DNA from: a bacterium
GTDB taxonomy: Bacteria > CG03
Assembly (NCBI GenBank): GCA_013791675.1
Contig: VMTI01000173.1
Coordinates: 1-6,377, forward strand
Length of the DNA: 6,377 bases
Reading direction: 5' to 3'
Within the stretch, counting starts at the first letter, position 1; each line of letters begins with the position of its first letter. The position numbers and the translations under genes are program-made. The notes beneath the pieces are model-generated. The model was not told the origin of the DNA. It ran no database searches and saw only the letters and a program-made list of their open reading frames with translations. Below, in pieces: positions 1 through 5,967 of this stretch.

Positions 1-894
1 CCCTCGGATATACGTTTCGCATTTCCGAAGAATGCCTCCCTTAATCCCCTCATAATCAAAAAAATTGATTTCCATATGAAGGAACTTAAAAAAAATCCGG
101 ATTCTCTCTACTACACCTCACTTGAAAAATATTTCGGAATTACCGAACAAAAAGCGAAATTGCCAAAATGGCTGTCTTATTTTTTATACGCGGCCATACC
201 TCTTGTACTAATACTTGCCGCCGCCATAATCGTTTCCCGTAAACAGATAAAAAACAAAACAAAAGAGTTAAGCGAATCCCAGATGGAAGTGATAGACCGC
301 CTCGGTAAAGCCCTTGAGTACAGGGACAACTACACCGGCAGGCATATAAACATAGTTAGCGAAATTTGCTATTTGATTGGAAAAGAAATTGCCCTTTCGC
401 AGGATGAATGCGATATTCTCAAAAAGGCCGTGACAATGCACGATGTCGGTAAAATGGCGATATCTGACTCCATCCTTCTGAAACCCGGCAGCTTAAACAA
501 GGACGAATGGATTAAAATGAAAAAGCACTCCGCTATCGGCGCCAACATGCTGTCAAAAGGCAGATCTAAAATAATTAAAACAGCCGAGACCATCGCTTTG
601 TATCATCACGAACAATGGGACGGCAACGGTTATCCGCGGGCTATAAAAGGAAAGCTTATACCCGTGGCCGCGCGAATCTGCACGGTTGCGGATGTTTTTG
701 ACGCTCTGATTTCAAAAAGACCGTACAAAGAACCATGGCCTTTAAAAAAATCAGTCAACGAAATTCTTGAAAGAAAAGGTACGCACTTTGATCCCGGAAT
801 AGTCGACGCCTTCATGAAAATACTTCCTCAAATAATCATACAATTCAATTTAAATAAAATTCCTCCGGAAGAAGCCGCCGCCGTAATCGTCTGA
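1..894 (+). CDS. Solute-binding domain / TM / HD-GYP phosphodiesterase, 5' partial
   Basis: This is a membrane-anchored sensor with a cytoplasmic HD-GYP domain, a family that hydrolyses cyclic-di-GMP. The frame is open to the window edge. The 25 codons before the ATG at 76 encode FAFPKNASLNPLIIKKID-type sequence that continues into LYYTSLEKYFG, which resembles the C-terminal end of bacterial family 3 periplasmic solute-binding domains. I therefore treat ATG 76 as internal and the gene as truncated by the window. Numbering from that Met, residues 32-53 are one transmembrane helix followed by a basic, coiled-coil-like linker to about 70. The HD-GYP domain covers about 75-250, with HD at 122-123 in HDVGK, His151, HH at 177-178, D182, GYP at 185-187 and the D206/D209 region in VADVFDALISKRPY. 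All metal-ligand motifs look intact. The usual GYPxGLxG reads GYPRAIKG. The likely topology is ligand sensing in the periplasm and c-di-GMP turnover in the cytoplasm. The ligand is unknown. Confidence 0.88.
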   Translation, partial: PSDIRFAFPKNASLNPLIIKKIDFHMKELKKNPDSLYYTSLEKYFGITEQKAKLPKWLSYFLYAAIPLVLILAAAIIVSRKQIKNKTKELSESQMEVIDRLGKALEYRDNYTGRHINIVSEICYLIGKEIALSQDECDILKKAVTMHDVGKMAISDSILLKPGSLNKDEWIKMKKHSAIGANMLSKGRSKIIKTAETIALYHHEQWDGNGYPRAIKGKLIPVAARICTVADVFDALISKRPYKEPWPLKKSVNEILERKGTHFDPGIVDAFMKILPQIIIQFNLNKIPPEEAAAVIV

Positions 895-913
895 CCAAAA
901 AATATTCTAAAAC

Positions 914-942
914 TTTAATTTCAGCCGCTATTCTGCTATAAT
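914..942 (+). promoter_or_regulatory. Extended -10 promoter for the molybdenum hydroxylase operon
   Basis: A perfect TATAAT at 937-942 is preceded by TG at 934-935, giving the extended -10 form TGcTATAAT. A weak -35 candidate, TTTAAT at 914-919, lies 17 bases upstream. Transcription would start near 949 and leave a leader of about 40 bases before the ATG at 991. The site lies directly after the HD-GYP gene and before the FAD-subunit gene, where an operon promoter is expected. It is a sequence match only. Confidence 0.6.
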
Positions 943-967
943 CAGAAAAATTTGACGGCGGCTGAAA
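919..967. repeat. Perfect 10-bp inverted repeat framing the promoter
   Basis: TTTCAGCCGC at 919-928 is the exact reverse complement of GCGGCTGAAA at 958-967, with 29 bases between. The dyad centre (943) falls at the end of the -10 box. One arm overlaps the -35/spacer region and the other lies in the early leader. This could be a two-site operator, or a hairpin formed only in read-through RNA from the upstream gene. No T-run follows, so it does not look like a terminator. Confidence 0.6.
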
Positions 968-977
968 CCGGCGCAAC

Positions 978-983
978 GGGGAG
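978..983 (+). promoter_or_regulatory. Ribosome binding site that decides the FAD-subunit start
   Basis: GGGGAG lies seven bases before the ATG at 991. The same frame could open at a TTG at 952, but that start has no comparable purine tract at the right distance and lies at the predicted transcription start. YgfM-family proteins also begin close to the M-E-x-F-x-P sequence encoded from 991. Confidence 0.7.
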
Positions 984-990
984 TTTTATT

Positions 991-1899
991 ATGGAATATT
1001 TTGTACCTTTATCGTTAAATCAGGCTGAAAAATTAAAGAAAAAAATCGCGGGAAGCGCATTTCTCGCGGGAGGAACCGCTTTGAACTGGCGGGGCGCTCC
1101 GGCAGCGAAAGCTCTTATAGACCTCAAAAAGCTGAATCCTCAGGAGATTGAGGCGTCAAAAAACAAAATCATAATCGGAGCTGGAGTAACAATCCAGGAA
1201 CTGTCCCTATCAAAAAAAGTGCCGCCTGAAATAGCAAAAGCGGCGGGAACTTTCACCAGCATCAACGTGAGGAACATCGCCACCGTCGGGGGAACCGCAG
1301 CGAGCGGTTTTTTCATTTCCATCCTTCTTCCGGTGTTCGCCGCGTATGAAGCGGAAGTGGAATATTATTTTTCGGGGCCCTTAGAGATTGCCCTGAGAAA
1401 TGCAGAGCATTTCCAGGACTTAAAGTCCCGGGAATCTTTCAGATTCCTCGGGGCGAAGCAATCTCAAGGACTGAGTCCCGGAAATCTTTCAGATTTCTCG
1501 GGGAAAAAGAAAATCGCGAATATAACGGAATGGCTGAAATTAAAAAGGGGCATCGTCTGCGCCGTTATAATAAAAAAAATACAGCGGAAAGTTAAAATCA
1601 CTGAAGATAAAATCGCGGCCTCGGATTTTCCTTCAATAGTGACGGCTTTAGGCTTTGACCTCAATGGGGGCAAAATATCAAATGCGGTTATAGCCGTCAG
1701 CGGCGCGACAGGGCCTCTCTCAATATCAAAAACCGCCGCCTCGTACCTTAACGGTTTAAAGCCCTGTGAAGCAGATGCGGCGAAACTTGCTCATGCCGCT
1801 CTTTCTGACATTAAAACATCCGGCAATGTGAAAGTCAGCGCCCGCGTAAAACAGCGAATGATTGAAAGTCATCTGCGCGCATTGTTAAGCGCTATTTAA
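991..1899 (+). CDS. ygfM: YgfM-type FAD-binding subunit of a molybdenum hydroxylase, with insertion
   Basis: This is the FAD subunit of a xanthine-dehydrogenase-family enzyme. It would pass electrons from the [2Fe-2S] clusters of the next gene product to an acceptor. The protein has 302 residues from the ATG at 991. The FAD-binding part contains AGGTALN at 26-32 and VRNIATVGG at 93-101. The stretch from GGTAASGF to LLPVFAAYEAEV matches the layout of YgfM rather than CoxM, since it lacks the usual SPxxD after the GG. Residues 130-171 are a 42-residue insertion encoded by a palindromic repeat cluster. Without it the protein is 260 residues, about the size I recall for E. coli YgfM, and EVEYYFSG joins directly to KKKIANITEW. 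The remainder (about 172-302) is the CO-dehydrogenase flavoprotein C-terminal domain. The stop is followed at once by the ribosome binding site of the large subunit, so the two genes are surely co-transcribed. Whether the insertion leaves the protein functional is unknown; the frame is kept. Confidence 0.88.
   Translation: MEYFVPLSLNQAEKLKKKIAGSAFLAGGTALNWRGAPAAKALIDLKKLNPQEIEASKNKIIIGAGVTIQELSLSKKVPPEIAKAAGTFTSINVRNIATVGGTAASGFFISILLPVFAAYEAEVEYYFSGPLEIALRNAEHFQDLKSRESFRFLGAKQSQGLSPGNLSDFSGKKKIANITEWLKLKRGIVCAVIIKKIQRKVKITEDKIAASDFPSIVTALGFDLNGGKISNAVIAVSGATGPLSISKTAASYLNGLKPCEADAAKLAHAALSDIKTSGNVKVSARVKQRMIESHLRALLSAI
1416..1453. repeat. Palindromic repeat, copy 1
   Basis: The 38-base unit has GGACTTaAAGTCC, then a hairpin CCCG-GGAATCT, loop TTC, AGATTCC-t-CGGG (stem 1427-1452, one bulged T at 1448), and a final G. 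It is read in frame as part of the FAD subunit (SRESFRFLG). Confidence 0.8.
1468..1503. repeat. Palindromic repeat, copy 2
   Basis: The 36-base unit has GGACTgAGTCC, then a hairpin CCCG-GAAATCT, loop TTC, AGATTTC-t-CGGG (stem 1477-1502, bulged T at 1498), and a final G. It differs from copy 1 by two missing bases in the first palindrome and by a paired change in the stem (G1432-C1446 becomes A1482-T1496). It is read in another frame (PGNLSDFSG) because the hairpins are 50 bases apart. Confidence 0.8.
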
Positions 1900-1909
1900 G
1901 GAGACGACG

Positions 1910-4708
1910 ATGAAAATAAAATTTAATTTAAACGGCAAAGCGGTTGAAATTGAAGCCGCGCCGGAAAAAAAAGCGCTGTATATCCTAAAGGATTTGCATA
2001 TCAATTCCGTGAGAAACGGGTGCGACGAAGAGGGAAAATGCGGCAACTGCGCAATTCTGCTTGACGGAAAACTGGTAAATTCCTGTCTTCTGATAGCTCC
2101 TCAGATAAACGGAAAAAACATCACCACCGTTGAAGCGTTATCCAAAGGCGGAAAACTTCACGAAATCCAGCAGGCGTTTATAGATGCCGGCATTGTGCAG
2201 TGCGGCTACTGCACCCCCGCCCAGATACTCGCCGTCAAAGCTCTCCTGGATGAAGTAAAAAAGCCTTCCCGTCAACAGATAAACGACGCCTTGAGCGGTG
2301 TGCTATGCCGCTGTACCGGATACAAGCAGATATACAACGCTTTGGATATTATAACCAATGGTAAAAAAGCAAAAGATTTTACGCCTGAATATAAAAAAGA
2401 TTACAGAGTCGTCGGAAAACTCACTCCGAAAATAGACGCTATCCAGATGGTGAAAGCCGAAGATTCATACGTTGAAGATTATGTCCCTCAAAACGCGCTT
2501 CATATTTATGTGCTGGGCAGCCCCTACCCCCACGCGGAAATTATTTCCATAGATACATCCAAAGCCGAAAAAATGGCCGGTGTTGAATACATCCTCACCC
2601 ATAAAAACTCGCCGAAGACCTGGTACACGCAGGCGGGCCAGAGCTACCCCGAACCCTCCCCTTATGACCAGCAGGTTATAAATGCCAAAATGCGTTTTAT
2701 CGGTGACAGAGTCGCCGCGGTTGCAGCGACATCTCTTGACCTCGCGAAAAAAGCGGCTTTAAAAATAAAAGTGCGGTACAAAGTCCTTAAACCTGTATTC
2801 AGCATTGAAGAAGCCTCCGCCCCGGGCGCGCCCGTCATACATGACCGCGACGCCAAAAAATTGGACCCGCTGGATGTGGGGGCCATACCTAAAAAAAATA
2901 TAGTTTGCAGAAATTCCGGCGGAATCGGAGATATGAAAAAAGGTTTTGAAAAAGCGCTGGTTGTTGCGGAAACAAGCTGCTCCACACCTCCCATACAGCA
3001 CACACCGATGGAACCTCACACAGCTTACGCCTATATGAAAAACGGCCGCCTTATAATACACACTTCCGTACAAACGCCGTTCCATGTCAGAAGAATAGTC
3101 GCGTCCATCCTCGGCCTCGCGGAAAATAAAGTCAGAGTGATTAAGGAAAAAGTGGGCGGCGGCTTCGGAGCGAAACAGGACTGCGGTGTTGAGGATCTGG
3201 TAGGGACAATCGCGTATCAGTCGAGAAAACCCGTTTATTTAAGAATAAGCAGAAAAGATGAGTTCACTATACGGACGCGCCCGGCTATGTTTATGACGAT
3301 AAAAGCCGGCGCCGATAAAAACGGCAAACTCACGGCGCTTTCCATAAAAACAAAAGCCGATGTCGGAGCTTACGGGCCTCACGCCCTTACCGTTCCTATG
3401 AACGGATGCTCAAAAACGCTGCCTCTCTTTACTTGCGAAAATATGTCATACGAGGTGGCGTCTTACTACACCAACAATATTGTTTCAGGAGCATATCAAG
3501 GCTATGGCGTTCCCCAGACGAATTTCGCGGTGCATGTTGCCCTCGCCCAGCTGGCTCAAAAACTCGGCATGAAATTTGAGGATTTCATATCCAAAAACCT
3601 TGTCACAAAAGGATACAGAATTGATATTCTCAAACAGCTCGGCGAAGGAAGAGAAGGCCTTGCACAGAAATTATCAAGCTGCGGTTTACAGGAATGCATA
3701 AAACAAGGCCTCAATAAATACAACAAATGGGAAAACAAAAAAAACTCTTCCGACGAAGATATTGCGCAGGGGAAAGGCATGGCCGTTATGATGCAGGGTT
3801 CCGGAATTCCGGGGCTTGACGCGGCAAACGCTATGGTCAAGATGATATCCGACGGCACTTTTATGCTTTACATTGGCGGAGCGGACCTCGGAACGGGAGA
3901 AGACACAGTCGCCGCAAAAGTCGCGGCCGAAGAACTCGGCGTCACCCAGGAACAGATAGCCGTCACCTCCGCCGACACCGACACAACGCCTTTTGATAAG
4001 GGGTCTTACGCTTCAAGCGGCACTTTCTTTACGGGCAACGCGGCTTTCGTCGCGGCACGGAATATGAAAAAGCTCATAATACAAACCGCCGCTGACATAC
4101 TTAAATTAAAACCATCGCAGGTAAAAATAATGCCCGTCGGGAAAGTGGGAACAAAATCAAAAAATATGACCTTCAAAGAACTCGCTCGCGCCACACAGGC
4201 GGGCGACGGAGCCGGCCAGCTTATAACAAGCGGAGCTTTTACAACTCAAAAATCCCCAATACCTTACGCCGCTCATTTCTGTCAGGTTTCAGTAAACAAA
4301 TGCACCGGCATGGTAAAAGTGAACAGATATTACGCTCTCCATGACTGCGGCGTGCCCATAAATCCGGATCTCGCGAAAGGACAGGTTTACGGGGGCGTAC
4401 TCAAAACAATAGGGCACACTCTTTATGAAGGCATGGAATTTGACAAGAACGGGAAATGCCTCACCGACAATTTCACGAATTATCCCATACAGAATATAAA
4501 CGATATGCCAGAAGATTTTCAAGTTGATCTGATAGAAGTCCCTGATACCATCACGCCTTATGTGGGAAAATCCATAGGCGAACTCGCCTGCGACGGCGCT
4601 TCCGCCTGCATAGGCCTGGCAATAAATGATGCTTGCGGCATTTGGATGAAACACTGGCCTTTTCGCCCGGAAAAAATCCTGAAAGAACTTGAAAAGAAAA
4701 AATCTTAA
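1910..4708 (+). CDS. xdhD: XdhD (YgfN)-type molybdenum hydroxylase, fused [2Fe-2S] and Mo-binding subunit
   Basis: This is the catalytic subunit of a molybdopterin-cytosine-type hydroxylase of the xanthine dehydrogenase family, 932 residues, with the iron-sulfur subunit fused at the N-terminus. Residues 1-85 are a plant-type ferredoxin domain with C38, C44, C47 and C59. Residues 86-155 are the second [2Fe-2S] domain with C98 and C101 (CGYC) and C133 and C135 (CRCTGY). From about 165 the Mo-binding part follows, with SVQ388, VGGGFGAK at 415-422, KDE451, GAYQGYG at 527-533, FDKGSYASSGTFFTGNAA at 695-712 and the catalytic-Glu motif GE891 in KSIGELACDG. The order and wording of the motifs (GQSYPEPSP, GDRVAAV, VLKPVFSIEEA) match E. 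coli XdhD as I remember it. In E. coli most of the cluster cysteines are replaced, whereas all eight are present here. AAGGAG six bases before the ATG gives a strong start, ten bases after ygfM. The substrate is uncertain: purines such as (hypo)xanthine are suggested by the family, and 'selenate reductase' is an older label. Mo-cofactor maturation genes are not in the window. Confidence 0.92.
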   Translation: MKIKFNLNGKAVEIEAAPEKKALYILKDLHINSVRNGCDEEGKCGNCAILLDGKLVNSCLLIAPQINGKNITTVEALSKGGKLHEIQQAFIDAGIVQCGYCTPAQILAVKALLDEVKKPSRQQINDALSGVLCRCTGYKQIYNALDIITNGKKAKDFTPEYKKDYRVVGKLTPKIDAIQMVKAEDSYVEDYVPQNALHIYVLGSPYPHAEIISIDTSKAEKMAGVEYILTHKNSPKTWYTQAGQSYPEPSPYDQQVINAKMRFIGDRVAAVAATSLDLAKKAALKIKVRYKVLKPVFSIEEASAPGAPVIHDRDAKKLDPLDVGAIPKKNIVCRNSGGIGDMKKGFEKALVVAETSCSTPPIQHTPMEPHTAYAYMKNGRLIIHTSVQTPFHVRRIVASILGLAENKVRVIKEKVGGGFGAKQDCGVEDLVGTIAYQSRKPVYLRISRKDEFTIRTRPAMFMTIKAGADKNGKLTALSIKTKADVGAYGPHALTVPMNGCSKTLPLFTCENMSYEVASYYTNNIVSGAYQGYGVPQTNFAVHVALAQLAQKLGMKFEDFISKNLVTKGYRIDILKQLGEGREGLAQKLSSCGLQECIKQGLNKYNKWENKKNSSDEDIAQGKGMAVMMQGSGIPGLDAANAMVKMISDGTFMLYIGGADLGTGEDTVAAKVAAEELGVTQEQIAVTSADTDTTPFDKGSYASSGTFFTGNAAFVAARNMKKLIIQTAADILKLKPSQVKIMPVGKVGTKSKNMTFKELARATQAGDGAGQLITSGAFTTQKSPIPYAAHFCQVSVNKCTGMVKVNRYYALHDCGVPINPDLAKGQVYGGVLKTIGHTLYEGMEFDKNGKCLTDNFTNYPIQNINDMPEDFQVDLIEVPDTITPYVGKSIGELACDGASACIGLAINDACGIWMKHWPFRPEKILKELEKKKS

Positions 4709-4766
4709 AATTACCCGCGGCGGATGATAACCACTCCCTCATACCCGGCGAGAGAGGGCTGTTTTT

Positions 4767-5927
4767 ATGCGGCTTGAAGATTTAGGATATAACGCCTTTT
4801 TTGAAGAGCTTAGAGTTTCTTTAAAACTTCCTAAGTCATCCATGGCGCGGGTTACATCCTGCCACAAAGACACCTACACTGTCGCGGGCGAAAAAGGTGA
4901 ATACGCCGCAAAAATCGCCGGCAAAATATTCTATGCCGCTATGACTAAAGAAAACTTCCCAGCGGTAGGCGACTGGGTTTCCATATCCGGCTTAGAAGAA
5001 GACCACCCCACAATAAATGCCATGTTGCCACGGAAAAATGTCCTTATTAGAAAATCTACAACCAACTCCGATAATCAGCTGATAGGCGCAAATATTGATG
5101 TGGGTTTTGTCGTCCAATCCGTTGACCGGGATTATAATCTGAACCGTCTGGACAGATATCTGACAGCAATAATAAATTGCAGAATAATCCCTGTTCTTAT
5201 CTTACATAAAACAGACCTGATATCCGAAGAGGAACTGCGTGCAAAAATATCAATGGTAAAAAAAAGGTTTGCGGCTCTGCACACTATACCGACGAGCAGA
5301 ATGACTAAACAAGGAATAAACATATTGATGAAATTTATAAGAAAAGGCCTGACCTATTGTTTTATCGGCTCGTCAGGAGTGGGGAAATCTTCCTTAATAA
5401 ACAGTCTGCTCGGCAAAGAAACTTTAGAAATAGGCGCGCTTAGCGATTACACAAAAAAAGGAACCCATACGACATGCAGCAGGTCGCTGCTCGTTTTAGG
5501 CAACGGGGGAATTGTTATAGATAATCCCGGCATGCGGGAATTCGGCATCGCCGGCGATACGAGGGAAGCCGCCGGGGCTGAAGGGGTATCAGGCCGAAGC
5601 GTTTCGTCCGCCGGGGCTGAAAGTGTTTCGTCTGCCATGACGGATGCGCCTTGGCGTGCGGGGCCTGACGGGGTGTTTGACAAAATTGAAAACCTTGCCC
5701 TAAAATGCAAATATTCAAACTGTTCGCACGGAGGAGAAGCCGGCTGTGCTGTCAAAGACGCCCTGGATTCCGGCGAGTTAGATAACAAAAAATACCTCAG
5801 CTACATAAAACTCAAAAAAGAAATACAGCGCAACACAATGACTAAATTTGAAAAAATAACAAAAGATAAAAAATTCGGAAAATTTTGCAAAACCGTAATG
5901 GCGCGCAAGAAAAAGGCGCAATCTTAA
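4767..5927 (+). CDS. rsgA: Ribosome small subunit-dependent GTPase A, with linker insertion
   Basis: RsgA (YjeQ/EngC) is a circularly permuted GTPase that checks late 30S subunit assembly in the cytoplasm. The 386-residue protein has an OB-fold region (about 25-95, with VGDWVSI at 67-73), then the permuted GTPase motifs: G4 as HKTD at 147-150, the P-loop GSSGVGKSS at 201-209, a G2 threonine in KKGTHTT (about 230-236), and G3 as DNPG at 252-255. The C-terminal zinc knuckle is C314, C319, H321, C327 (CKYSNCSHGGEAGC). The tail is helical and basic. Between MREFGIAGD and VFDKIENLA lies an Ala/Ser/Gly-rich stretch (265-302) where relatives have only a short linker, so the protein is longer than usual; without it about 348 residues remain. 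The start at 4767 has a GAGGG tract eight bases upstream. The gene is 58 bases after the Mo-hydroxylase gene in the same direction and could be read with it, but it has no functional link. Confidence 0.95.
   Translation: MRLEDLGYNAFFEELRVSLKLPKSSMARVTSCHKDTYTVAGEKGEYAAKIAGKIFYAAMTKENFPAVGDWVSISGLEEDHPTINAMLPRKNVLIRKSTTNSDNQLIGANIDVGFVVQSVDRDYNLNRLDRYLTAIINCRIIPVLILHKTDLISEEELRAKISMVKKRFAALHTIPTSRMTKQGINILMKFIRKGLTYCFIGSSGVGKSSLINSLLGKETLEIGALSDYTKKGTHTTCSRSLLVLGNGGIVIDNPGMREFGIAGDTREAAGAEGVSGRSVSSAGAESVSSAMTDAPWRAGPDGVFDKIENLALKCKYSNCSHGGEAGCAVKDALDSGELDNKKYLSYIKLKKEIQRNTMTKFEKITKDKKFGKFCKTVMARKKKAQS
5559..5672. repeat. GC-rich, internally repeated in-frame insertion in rsgA
   Basis: This 114-base stretch is visibly richer in G and C than the rest of the gene and carries imperfect direct repeats. 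GCCGGGGCTGAA occurs at 5571-5582 and 5610-5621 (39 bases apart). GTTTCGTCyGCC occurs at 5601-5612 and 5625-5636 (24 bases apart). All spacings are multiples of three, giving AGAE and SVSSA repeats in the protein. It lies in the linker between the G3 motif and the zinc knuckle. Unlike the block in ygfM it does not fold into clear long palindromes. The outer limits are judged from where family similarity stops and resumes. Confidence 0.6.
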
Positions 5928-5938
5928 TGCAAATTAAG

Positions 5939-5967
5939 GATGTCTGTCCCTATTGACTATCTTTTTT
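5939..5967 (+). terminator. Possible terminator after rsgA
   Basis: GATGTC at 5939-5944 can pair with GACtATC at 5955-5961 (one bulged base, ten-base loop), followed by six T at 5962-5967. The stem is short and low in GC, so this is a weak candidate. It overlaps the 3' end of the convergent hgcB gene, an expected place for a terminator between convergent genes. Confidence 0.35.

Larger units (their letters stand above)
1378..1503. repeat. 126-bp palindromic repeat insertion inside the FAD-subunit gene
   Basis: The block is bordered by TCGGGG at 1372-1377 and again at 1498-1503, exactly 126 bases (42 codons) apart, so inserting it keeps the frame. It contains nested inverted repeats. CCTTaGAGATTGC at 1379-1391 pairs with GCAATCTCAAGG at 1458-1469. 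CTGaGAAATGC at 1393-1403 pairs with GCATTTCCAG at 1407-1416. GGACTT/AAGTCC lies at 1416-1428. Two longer hairpins lie at 1427-1452 and 1477-1502. Four of these stems carry one unpaired base in a similar place. I see no reading frame for a transposase, so this looks like a small non-autonomous palindromic element or a derived repeat cluster. Confidence 0.8.

Noticed and set aside
76..894. ATG at 76 as the true start of the HD-GYP gene
   Set aside because: The frame is open to the window edge and the preceding codons continue a solute-binding-domain sequence, so the gene starts outside the window.
952..990. TTG at 952 as the start of the FAD subunit
   Set aside because: It lies at the predicted transcription start and lacks a spaced ribosome binding site, while ATG 991 has GGGGAG seven bases before it and fits the family N-terminus.
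1416..1503. CRISPR-like repeats
   Set aside because: There are only two diverged units with a 14-base gap, both strongly palindromic and inside an open reading frame, with no spacers or cas genes.
2662..3085. Minus-strand reading frames opposite the molybdenum hydroxylase gene
   Set aside because: They overlap strongly conserved Mo-domain coding sequence and show no family motifs or start signals.
1910..4708. Selenocysteine or a frameshift in the hydroxylase
   Set aside because: The frame runs without in-frame stops through all expected motifs; any selenium in this family would be a bound cofactor, not visible in the sequence.
4736..4758. Terminator between xdhD and rsgA
   Set aside because: CCCTC and GAGGG give only a five-base stem with a 13-base loop, and the right arm is better explained as the rsgA ribosome binding site.
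4695..4766. A separate promoter for rsgA
   Set aside because: GATAAC at 4726-4731 is a poor -10 match with no convincing -35 at 17 bases, so I do not call it.
5447..5788. Minus-strand reading frame opposite rsgA with repeated ADETL residues
   Set aside because: It is the antisense shadow of the repeated insertion in rsgA, has no ribosome binding site, and resembles no family.
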